Source: Opitutia bacterium
Lineage (GTDB): Bacteria > Verrucomicrobiota > Verrucomicrobiia > Opitutales > UBA953
Assembly (NCBI GenBank): GCA_947460445.1
Contig: CANHHS010000081.1
Span: 1 to 6,780 of the forward strand
DNA: 6,780 bases
Direction of reading: 5' to 3'
Position numbers and translations under genes: made by a program. Shown here piece after piece: positions 1 through 6,075 of the stretch (its first letter is position 1; the number at the start of each line of letters is the position of its first letter). Under the pieces are notes generated by a model, which was given only the letters and a program-made list of their open reading frames with translations, made no database searches and was not told where the DNA came from.

Positions 1-769
1 CCCTTCCAAAGGATTGCCAGAACTCTTGACTAACATTCGAAATAGTCTCGATAGCCGTCAGCCGCCTAAACTTGTTCTTTCACTCTGCAAAGGACTAGAT
101 CGCGAAACACTCCGTCGACCTTCAGAGCTCATCGCCCAAGCACTACCCGAGGTAAAAGTCGCAGCATTGAGCGGCCCGACCAATGCCGGGGAAGTTGCCC
201 GAGGCTTACCCGCCGCCGTCGTACTTGCAGGAACCGATGCGGCTGCACTCGAAGAAGCCCAAGCAGCCCTCAGTGGCCCGACACTCCGCGCATACACGAG
301 TGATGATTTAGCTGGCACTGAGATTGGCGGCACACTGAAGAATGTTTATGCACTCGGGGCTGGGCTCTGCGATGGTCTTGGCCTCGGCTCAAATGCCAAA
401 GCTTCATTCCTAACTCGGTCGCTTCAAGAAATGGTTCGATTAGGCGTGGCGCTCGGTGGCCGTAGCGAAACCTTCTTAGGTCTAAGCGGTACGGGTGATT
501 TAATGGCAACAGCCCATGGCACCTGGAGTCGTAACCGCGGGTATGGCGAAGAAGTTGCCCGTGATTTCAAAGGAGCGAAGGCCGCACTTGCGAATCGAAA
601 GTCCGTTGTCGAAGGCGTTTGGGCCACAGAAGCTTTTGCCCGCATCGCTCGTGATCGGAAGATTGATGCACCGATTTTAGGATGCTTAGACGCCATTCTC
701 CGCGGAGAGCTAGAACCACGCGCAGGTGTAGCCGCACTGATGACGCGCGACCTCAAGCGCGAGGGATGA
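1..769 (+). CDS. gpsA: Glycerol-3-phosphate dehydrogenase [NAD(P)+], 5'-truncated by window edge
   Basis: GpsA reduces dihydroxyacetone phosphate to sn-glycerol 3-phosphate in the cytoplasm, supplying the phospholipid backbone. The frame is open from the first base and begins at the family's VPS-like motif (P-S-K at bases 2-10), so the N-terminal Rossmann GxGxxG half lies upstream; the TTG at 14 is internal, not a start. Visible family motifs are CKGLD (about 86-100), the SGPTNAGEVARGLP block (170-211), TSDDLAGTEIGGTLKN with the catalytic Lys codon at 338-340, the DGLGLGSNAKASFLTR helix, LSGTGDL with Asp at 497-499, SRNRGYGE (527-550), VVEGVWAT, and the C-terminal LMTRDLKREG. About 255 residues are present of a usual 330 or so. 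The stop TGA (767-769) overlaps the ATG of the SET gene. Family motifs are intact; identification is secure. Confidence 0.95.
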   Translation, partial: PSKGLPELLTNIRNSLDSRQPPKLVLSLCKGLDRETLRRPSELIAQALPEVKVAALSGPTNAGEVARGLPAAVVLAGTDAAALEEAQAALSGPTLRAYTSDDLAGTEIGGTLKNVYALGAGLCDGLGLGSNAKASFLTRSLQEMVRLGVALGGRSETFLGLSGTGDLMATAHGTWSRNRGYGEEVARDFKGAKAALANRKSVVEGVWATEAFARIARDRKIDAPILGCLDAILRGELEPRAGVAALMTRDLKREG

Positions 770-1215
770 ACAACGTCGAACCTCGTCCATCCGCCATCCA
801 CGGCATCGGACTTTTTGCCACACGTGATTTCACGAAAGGCGAGCACGTGGTGCAGTATACGGGAGTGATTGTGCATACCCCACCTCAACCGGACGAAAAC
901 GGTCTGATTCATGCCATGGAATTAGACGTGGGGCGGTGGATTGATGGTTGCGGGCAGGAAAATGTCGCCCGACATGCCAATCACAGTTGCGAACCCAACG
1001 CAGAGTCTCAGCCCGACGGTGATATCATTCAGATTGTCGCCCTACGGGATATATCGAGCGGCGAAGAAATCACTTTTGATTATGGCTACAATCTGTGTGC
1101 TGCGCTTTCACACCCTTGCCACTGCGGGGCCAAAGGCTGCCCTGGTCGGATTGTGGCCACCCCCCTCCGAGCAGCTCTCTGGAAGCACTTTCGAATAGGT
1201 AGAGCAAGGGATTGA
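766..1215 (+). CDS. SET domain protein-lysine N-methyltransferase, small bacterial type
   Basis: 149 residues, essentially a stand-alone SET plus post-SET domain. Seen directly: GIGLFATRDF at 13-22 (SET-N, cofactor-side loop), YTG at 31-33, NHSCEPN at 72-78 (the pseudoknot signature), EITFDYGY at 101-108 with the paired tyrosines, and a post-SET CxCx4C at C118, C120 and C125. In eukaryotic enzymes such as DIM-5 those three cysteines and the Cys of the NHSC motif (here C75) bind one zinc, so a complete zinc site is predicted. The start is ATG 766, which overlaps the gpsA stop in ATGA; the frame is open further upstream but the SET domain starts just after this ATG. No signal peptide or membrane segment is seen. 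S-adenosylmethionine-dependent methylation of a protein lysine is the family role; the substrate is unknown. Overlap with gpsA implies translational coupling. Confidence 0.88.
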   Translation: MNNVEPRPSAIHGIGLFATRDFTKGEHVVQYTGVIVHTPPQPDENGLIHAMELDVGRWIDGCGQENVARHANHSCEPNAESQPDGDIIQIVALRDISSGEEITFDYGYNLCAALSHPCHCGAKGCPGRIVATPLRAALWKHFRIGRARD

Positions 1216-1266
1216 CCCAACCGCTTGAGTCCACAAGTTCCGTTGCTTCTGCCAACCCGCCAGAGC

Positions 1267-2637
1267 ATGAACAAAGTCATCCTTAAGGACCTCGACCTAC
1301 GAATTCAGAAGCAATTCGCGGCCATCGAGCAAAACCTCAAAACCAATACTCAGTACGCCATGGAGTTAGCCAGCGGACTCCTAGTGCGCAATCCAGGTTG
1401 TGTTGAAATTCGCCGCATCCTGCGCCGTGCTCAAAAATCCGTTTTGGGAACTTCCAAAGGATCGTTTGGTGGACTTTTCTCGGGCTTAATGGGCGGACCC
1501 AACCTTAAACTAATCGAGTCAGATCCTGTTGCAGCCATGGCCGACGCAGAGGCTCGGCTTAGCAAGAAATACTCGGATGTCGGTGCACATAAACAACTCG
1601 CCGCAGCAGCCGCGAAACTCGGCCTCTGGGACACCGCCGCTTTTGCTCACGAGGAACTTGCCGAGCTCGAACCTGAAGAAATTTCCCACCCTGTGGCTGC
1701 AGCCAATGCACACATCGAAGATCACGAATATGATAATGCATTGGCATACGCTGACCTTAAATTAAAGACCTTCCCTGGTAACGGAGAACTCATGGAAGCT
1801 GTCCGCAAGGCCTCGGTTGCCAAAACCATGCGCAAAGGAAACTGGGAAAGCACTGAAGACTTCCGTTCAAAGCTTAAAGACCAAGACGAAGCTACACGTC
1901 TTGAGCAGGCCTCACGCGTGATGACCGATTCAGACTCCGCCCAAGAACTGATTGCCAATATTGCGAAACGCATCGAGAGCGACACCGAGAATCTGGGCCT
2001 CTATAAAGATATTGTCCGTCAATTTACACTAACCGGCGATTACGACAGTGCAGTCGCTTGGTTGCAACGAGGCCGCATGACACCGCTTGGTCGTGTTGAC
2101 GTCGCCCTTGAGCGCCAAGAACAAGAACTGGTTATCCGCGGCCTTGAGAAACGCATTAAAGCAGCCCAAGCCGCCGGCGACACTGCCACCGTTGCTGCCT
2201 TGGAAAAGGAAGAAGCTGATTTACGTCTCGTATCAGCTACCACCATGGTGGAGCGCTACCCGAACGACCATAATTACCGCTTTGAACTCGGTGGCCTCCT
2301 TCTCAATCTCGGCCGTCTCGACGAAGCTATTCAGCAACTACAAGTCTCCCAACGTAACCCTAAACTTCGTCAGCCATCACTCCTTGGACTGGGCCGTGCA
2401 TTCCTAGCCGGTCGTAAATTTGACTTAGCGATTGAACAACTTCAGTTAGCAAAATCTGAGCTCACGCTGATGAATGATCTTAAAAAGGAAGTTATATACG
2501 CGCTCGGTGGCGCCTTTGAAGCTGCCGGCAAAGAGAAAGAAGCGATCGATGAGTATAAACTCATCTACACAACTGACTCGGCTTACCGCGACGTATCTAA
2601 GCGTATCAATGACTTCTACGCCAAGTCGGCATCCTAA
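1267..2637 (+). CDS. Tetratricopeptide-repeat protein of unknown function
   Basis: 456 residues, soluble, with no signal peptide or membrane helix. The N-terminus is a charged helix (MNKVILKDLDLRIQKQF), followed by a Gly-rich linker at about 61-77 (GSFGGLFSGLMGG), then helical TPR-like pairs, including YDNALAYADLKLKTFPG. A strongly charged coiled-coil-like segment covers about 279-321. Three clear C-terminal TPR units lie at roughly 336-370 (YRFELGGLLLNLGRLDEAI), 371-408 (GLGRAFLAGRKFDLAIEQL) and 410-445 (YALGGAFEAAGKEKEAIDEY). TPRs usually bind protein partners; no catalytic motif is visible. ATG 1267 is preferred over TTG 1225 because the 14 extra residues (MSPQVPLLLPTRQS) look unlike a folded extension; neither has a convincing ribosome binding site. 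The stop overlaps the purA ATG by one base (TAATG), so the two are probably translated together. Confidence 0.85.
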   Translation: MNKVILKDLDLRIQKQFAAIEQNLKTNTQYAMELASGLLVRNPGCVEIRRILRRAQKSVLGTSKGSFGGLFSGLMGGPNLKLIESDPVAAMADAEARLSKKYSDVGAHKQLAAAAAKLGLWDTAAFAHEELAELEPEEISHPVAAANAHIEDHEYDNALAYADLKLKTFPGNGELMEAVRKASVAKTMRKGNWESTEDFRSKLKDQDEATRLEQASRVMTDSDSAQELIANIAKRIESDTENLGLYKDIVRQFTLTGDYDSAVAWLQRGRMTPLGRVDVALERQEQELVIRGLEKRIKAAQAAGDTATVAALEKEEADLRLVSATTMVERYPNDHNYRFELGGLLLNLGRLDEAIQQLQVSQRNPKLRQPSLLGLGRAFLAGRKFDLAIEQLQLAKSELTLMNDLKKEVIYALGGAFEAAGKEKEAIDEYKLIYTTDSAYRDVSKRINDFYAKSAS

Positions 2638-4184
2638 TGGCTATTACGCCCTTTAGCAGCCTGCTAATTGCAGATGTCGGCGTCAGCATGGGTGATGAAG
2701 GCAAAGGTCGCCTCATCCCTGAAGTCGTCCGCGAGTTACAAAAACTTACCGGACGTAAAGATGCCGTTGGCACCGTTCTAAAAGTCAATGGTGGTGCGAA
2801 CTCAGGTCACACCGTGGCCGGACTTAAACTCAACCTCCTTCCAGGTGGCGTCGCTGAACACGATGTACCATGTCTCGCCCTCGGCTCGGGCGTTGTCGCC
2901 GATCCACGCAAAGCCCTCTGGGAAGCGTTACCTTTAGAAAAGATTGGTATCCCGGTTCTCAACCGACTGCTCATTGATGAGCGATGCATGGTTAGTGACG
3001 TCACTCACCGCATCCTTGACCTTGCTTGGGAAGATTACCGTGTGAGAATTCTTGGACAAGAACCTCGCGGCTCAACCGGCCGCGGCATCACGCCTGCCTA
3101 CGTCGATGAAGCATCTCAATTCCAGGTTCAATACTGGGAGTTTCTCGGTAGCCGAGAAGCTTACGCCAATCGCATGGAGGCACGCCTCGATCGCGCGGAA
3201 CGAACTGTACGTCACGTCTGCCAGTTGCCTGCAGAAGTTTGGCCAACACTTTTTGAAAAACTGACCCAGGCTGAACTCCGTGCCAATGCGGGTGCAATTC
3301 AGTCAGGCGTCTTCACCGAAGCTGAATTCGACTTTAACCGCTTCTGCGGCAAAGAACCCTATACCTTTAATCGTGCGGTCGTTATTGAAACCTATTGGCA
3401 GGCCGGGCGTAAACTTGCGGCGTGCATTGGCGATGTCCGCGAACACATCCTCGGTGATTTAGCAGCTGAACGCCGTATCGTCGGTGAGTTCGGTCAAGCC
3501 TTCTGGCTAGACAAGCGCCATGGCTTCGCTCCCAACGTCACAGCTTCACACACCTTTACCGCTGAAATCTTCCAGTCCGCAGGCATCCCTGTTCAACGCG
3601 TACACGTGATGGGATGCTGCAAAGCGTATGACACCAAAGTGGGCACACATACTTTCCTCACTAAGTTGGAGGAAACCCATCCTCTGTACCGTCACTTAAG
3701 TAAACTCGAGTACGGAACGAGCACCGGTCGACAACGCATGGTCGGCTGGTGTGACCTAGTTGAAAAAGCGGATGCCTTACGCTTTGGCGGCTATGACGAC
3801 CTTGTTATCAATAAGTTGGACGCCCTTTCGCCCCACGGTGAATGGAAGGGCGGCGACCTACTCCTCTGCACTGGATACACCGATGCCGCTGGAAAAATTT
3901 ATAACGGCGTACCCCGCGACGATAGTCTGCGCAGAACCCTCAAACCTATCTACGCCACCTTACCAAGCTGGAAGGAAGACATCTCCGGTATACGCTCGTT
4001 CAGCAAACTTCCGAAAGAAGCACAGCGCTATATTGCTTTCATGGCTAAAGAAATTGTACGCCTAGCGAATCGCAACGAAGCCACCACTCGTTTACCGAAT
4101 ATTCGTTACGTAGGCGTAGGGCCAGATCCCGATCAGATTATTGCAGACATACCCGCCACGTCCGAGCTGATCAAACTGGCTTAA
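2637..4184 (+). CDS. purA: Adenylosuccinate synthetase, divergent long form
   Basis: PurA joins IMP and aspartate using GTP, the committed step to AMP. Conserved landmarks: GDEGKGR at 19-25 (catalytic Asp20, E. coli Asp13), NGGANSGHTV at 51-60 (catalytic His58, E. coli His41), LNLLPGGV, SGVVADP, STGRGITPAY at 146-155 (IMP loop), FGQA at 285-288 (Gln equivalent to E. coli Gln224), VTASHT, KAYDTKVG, GTSTGRQR at 360-367 (Arg365 and Arg367), NKLD at 392-395 (guanine recognition), LPSWKEDI and VGVGPD near the end. At 515 residues it exceeds the usual 430 or so: about 40 extra residues lie between the IMP loop and FGQA, plus a longer linker after GDEGKGR. The usual QWGDEGKGK reads SMGDEGKGR. Retained Asp20 argues against phage PurZ. 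Start ATG overlaps the TPR stop (TAATG). An alternative, a neofunctionalised PurA paralogue, cannot be excluded. Confidence 0.88.
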   Translation: MAITPFSSLLIADVGVSMGDEGKGRLIPEVVRELQKLTGRKDAVGTVLKVNGGANSGHTVAGLKLNLLPGGVAEHDVPCLALGSGVVADPRKALWEALPLEKIGIPVLNRLLIDERCMVSDVTHRILDLAWEDYRVRILGQEPRGSTGRGITPAYVDEASQFQVQYWEFLGSREAYANRMEARLDRAERTVRHVCQLPAEVWPTLFEKLTQAELRANAGAIQSGVFTEAEFDFNRFCGKEPYTFNRAVVIETYWQAGRKLAACIGDVREHILGDLAAERRIVGEFGQAFWLDKRHGFAPNVTASHTFTAEIFQSAGIPVQRVHVMGCCKAYDTKVGTHTFLTKLEETHPLYRHLSKLEYGTSTGRQRMVGWCDLVEKADALRFGGYDDLVINKLDALSPHGEWKGGDLLLCTGYTDAAGKIYNGVPRDDSLRRTLKPIYATLPSWKEDISGIRSFSKLPKEAQRYIAFMAKEIVRLANRNEATTRLPNIRYVGVGPDPDQIIADIPATSELIKLA

Positions 4185-4207
4185 TATCAGCGCAAGTAAG
4201 TTTCTCA

Positions 4208-4537
4208 ATGGAACACACCTTTGCCCTCCCCCTCTGGTCGATGGTCGATCGCACGAAGGTCGAACTTGGTAAATCGGATATGCGTGCACTTGCGCGACAA
4301 CTCGGGCGTTGGCTGGAGCATAACTTTAACATTGAGCACAAAGGCACCGTGATTGAGGAGCCCGATCCCTCGCAACTAGACACGGAACCTTTATTACTGG
4401 TCGCGAGCGTTCCTGAAGCCCACTGGCCTGCGATGCTGGCGCTGGCCCAATCTCAAAAATCATCCCTGTATATTGTCGTACCTGATAGCGAAGGCAGATT
4501 CAGCCTACACCGGCTCAACGTACCTCCCCTTCCATAA
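4208..4537 (+). CDS. Hypothetical protein, 109 residues
   Basis: I do not recognise this protein. It starts at ATG 4208, 23 bases after the purA stop, with only a weak purine stretch (AAGTAAG, 4194-4200) upstream. It has no cysteine, no signal peptide and no membrane segment. The N-terminal half carries a basic amphipathic helix (KSDMRALARQLGRWLEHNF); a short acidic stretch (EEPDPSQLDTEP) separates it from a second half with alternating hydrophobic segments (LLLVASV, SLYIVVPD, FSLHRL) that look like beta strands around a helix. Same strand, tight spacing and similar codon use suggest it is real and co-transcribed with purA. It is also the last gene before the largest spacer in the window, so it may end that transcription unit. 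Function is open. Confidence 0.7.
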   Translation: MEHTFALPLWSMVDRTKVELGKSDMRALARQLGRWLEHNFNIEHKGTVIEEPDPSQLDTEPLLLVASVPEAHWPAMLALAQSQKSSLYIVVPDSEGRFSLHRLNVPPLP

Positions 4538-4594
4538 AAGGAGACAGGGCGAGTCTTGGGGGTAGAATCTAGTTTTTCGTGTTTCCTCGCTTCC

Positions 4595-4608
4595 GTTAGC
4601 ACGCTAAC
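4595..4608 (+). promoter_or_regulatory. Short inverted repeat 1 in gltX leader
   Basis: GTTAGC-AC-GCTAAC is a perfect 6-base inverted repeat; as a real hairpin it would be 5 base pairs with a CACG tetraloop. It is followed by CCTTAGTTGTT, which is not a proper U-tract, so it is not a classical terminator. It could equally be a protein-binding palindrome. Confidence 0.35.
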
Positions 4609-4621
4609 CCTTAGTTGTTCC

Positions 4622-4639
4622 GTGAGCCTGAAGGCTCAC
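4622..4639 (+). promoter_or_regulatory. Perfect hairpin 2 in gltX leader
   Basis: GTGAGCC-TGAA-GGCTCAC forms a perfect GC-rich 7-base-pair stem with a four-base loop, ending 23 bases before the gltX ATG. The following CGCGTCCAATCTTTTA has only a weak, distant T-run, so intrinsic termination would be poor. It may be a terminator remnant for the upstream unit, an RNA stability element, or part of a leader controlling gltX. No anti-terminator alternative or T-box-like sequence is visible. Confidence 0.45.
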
Positions 4640-4662
4640 CGCGTCCAATCTTTTACCCTTCC

Positions 4663-6015
4663 ATGTCTGTTCGCACTCGATTCGCCCCAAGCCCTACAGG
4701 CTTTTTCCATATCGGAAGTGCACGTACCGCATTATTCAACTGGCTCTATGCCCAACATACCGGGGGGACCTTTATCCTGCGTGTCGAAGACACGGACAAA
4801 GAGCGTAACACGGAAGAATCCCTCAAGGTACTCGTCGATGGAATGAAGTGGCTGGGCATGGACTGGGATGAGGGTCCTGGCAAAGAAGGCCCCTATGGAC
4901 CTTATTTTCAGTCGCAACGCACTGAGCTCTACCGAGCACAACTCAAAGTACTCGCAGACAAAGGGAGGGCCTACGAAAAAGATGGCGCCTGGTGGTTCCG
5001 TCTCGAAGGCGAACGTCACACCGAATTCGACGACTTCGCGAAAAAAGATATCGAAAAAGTGAAAGCTGCGCCGGTTGTCATTCAAGACCTTGTGCGTGGA
5101 CGCGTTGAGCGGGCTGAAGATCGAGATTTCGTTCTCTTCCGAGCCAACGGTGAACCCGTCTTCCATTTTGTTAACGTGGTAGATGATATTACGATGGGCA
5201 TCACCCATGTGATTCGTGGCGAAGACCACCTTTCCAACACATCCAAACACGTCGAACTCTTCCGAGCCTTCGGCGCCAAACTACCGACGTATGCACATAT
5301 TCCACTTATCCTTAAATCGGATGGACCTGGAAAGATGTCTAAGCGCGATCGAGGCGCACTCATTGAGGAATATCAACAGCGCGGCTTCCTTCCGGAGGCT
5401 GTCCGCAACTACCTCTGCCTACTCGGCTGGACACCGAAAGACGGACGCGAAGTCTTACCCATTGCTGACATTATTGCACAATTTGAACTCGTTGACATCC
5501 ACCAGGCCAACGCTCGTTTTGATGAGCGGAAAATGAGTTTTGTGAATCAACAAACTATACGCGAAATGCCTGCCGCACAGTTTGCTGCCCTCGCACGACC
5601 AAGGCTCGCTGCCGCAGGGATCACTGCAGGCGCTAACGAACTCGACCCTGTACTCGCACTCGTCCAAGAAAAAGTTGCGGGTCTCGAACACTTAACCGAA
5701 TTCGTTAGTTTCTTCTTCCGCGAAGATTTTGCTAAAGATCCAGCTGCCCTAGCTAATCTCACAAAAAAAGGTGGTGACCCTATGGCTCGTATCCGCGAAG
5801 TCTTACCGCACCTAGCCTTAGCTACATGGGATGACGCCGGGATTGATGCCGCGTTTGCGACTGCGGGAACCGAACACACTCAAAAGCCTACGGCTTACTT
5901 TGCACCCATCCGTTATGCGGTTTCGGGTCATGGTGGCGGACCCCATCTGCAAGCCGTACTCCGTACCCTCGGTAAAGAAAAAGTTCTTGCCCGCCTACGC
6001 GCCTTCACCGCCTAA
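4663..6015 (+). CDS. gltX: Glutamyl-tRNA synthetase, compact zinc-free form
   Basis: This class I synthetase charges tRNA-Glu with glutamate in the cytoplasm. 450 residues, slightly below the usual 465-500. FAPSPTG lies at 7-13 followed by HIGS at 16-19 (the GluRS variant of HIGH), then RVEDTD, RGEDH at 185-189, and KMSKR at 224-228 leading into GALIEEY and YLCLLGW; a helical anticodon-binding region follows. The start is ATG 4663 because the FAPSPTG motif normally sits within ten residues of the N-terminus; an upstream in-frame TTG at 4615 would add 16 unlikely residues. No Shine-Dalgarno is visible (CTTTTACCCTTCC precedes the ATG). The segment after AY (103-104), where many GluRS carry CxC...CxH zinc ligands, reads EKDGAWWFRL and is shortened; the only cysteine I see is in YLCLLGW. 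With glnS next door, it should be the discriminating type. Confidence 0.95.
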   Translation: MSVRTRFAPSPTGFFHIGSARTALFNWLYAQHTGGTFILRVEDTDKERNTEESLKVLVDGMKWLGMDWDEGPGKEGPYGPYFQSQRTELYRAQLKVLADKGRAYEKDGAWWFRLEGERHTEFDDFAKKDIEKVKAAPVVIQDLVRGRVERAEDRDFVLFRANGEPVFHFVNVVDDITMGITHVIRGEDHLSNTSKHVELFRAFGAKLPTYAHIPLILKSDGPGKMSKRDRGALIEEYQQRGFLPEAVRNYLCLLGWTPKDGREVLPIADIIAQFELVDIHQANARFDERKMSFVNQQTIREMPAAQFAALARPRLAAAGITAGANELDPVLALVQEKVAGLEHLTEFVSFFFREDFAKDPAALANLTKKGGDPMARIREVLPHLALATWDDAGIDAAFATAGTEHTQKPTAYFAPIRYAVSGHGGGPHLQAVLRTLGKEKVLARLRAFTA

Positions 6016-6030
6016 AACCAACTCGGCTTC

Positions 6031-6065
6031 GCTTCCTGCTTCCCGCATCCCGCTTTCTGCATATT
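6031..6065 (+). repeat. Degenerate 7-base tandem repeat, five units, between gltX and glnS
   Basis: Consecutive heptamers read GCTTCCT, GCTTCCC, GCATCCC, GCTTTCT and GCATATT, consensus about GCWTYCY, making a pyrimidine-rich + strand tract. It fills most of the 60-base spacer and ends 10 bases before the glnS GTG. It is read in the gltX frame only after the gltX stop, so it is not coding. Function unknown; it may be a decayed simple repeat or a spacer-specific element. Confidence 0.55.
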
Positions 6066-6075
6066 TCCAAAAACC

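Larger units (their letters stand above)
4538..4662 (+). other. Non-coding spacer upstream of gltX
   Basis: These 125 bases separate the 109-residue gene from gltX and form the longest gene-free stretch here. They contain a Shine-Dalgarno-like AAGGAG directly after the stop (4538-4543) with no credible gene behind it, a TAGAAT (4563-4568) resembling a -10 box but with no matching -35 at normal spacing, and two perfect short hairpins listed separately. A boundary between transcription units, or the gltX 5' leader, is the likeliest meaning (inference). Confidence 0.6.

Noticed and set aside
424..912. 162-codon open frame on the - strand
   Set aside because: It lies antisense across gpsA and the SET gene, both with unmistakable family motifs on the + strand; its translation is Arg/Ser/Pro-rich with no motif.
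1225..1266. TTG 1225 as the start of the TPR gene
   Set aside because: It would add MSPQVPLLLPTRQS, a Pro/Leu-rich stretch unlike the helical protein that follows; ATG 1267 is a better start.
2637..4184. PurA as a phage-type PurZ of a Z-genome (diaminopurine) pathway
   Set aside because: The catalytic Asp of GDEGKG, replaced in PurZ, is present here, and there are no phage or nucleotide-pathway partners such as a DatZ- or MazZ-like gene in the window.
4166..4191. GCTGAT...ATCAGC inverted repeat spanning the purA stop as a terminator
   Set aside because: Only 6 base pairs with a 14-base loop, mixed AT content and no T-run after it; the next gene begins 17 bases later.
4563..4568. TAGAAT as a gltX promoter -10 box
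   Set aside because: No TTGACA-like element lies 16-18 bases upstream (GGAGAC is there instead) and there is no extended -10 TG, so a promoter call is not supported.
4556..4846. TTG-started 96-codon frame behind the AAGGAG at 4538, a possible leader peptide
   Set aside because: It runs about 180 bases into gltX in another frame, has a weak start codon 12 bases from the AAGGAG, and its protein looks like a shadow. No run of Glu or Gln codons suggests attenuation.
4732..5250. 172-codon open frame on the - strand
   Set aside because: It is antisense to the gltX catalytic domain; no recognisable domain and explained by the codon bias of gltX.
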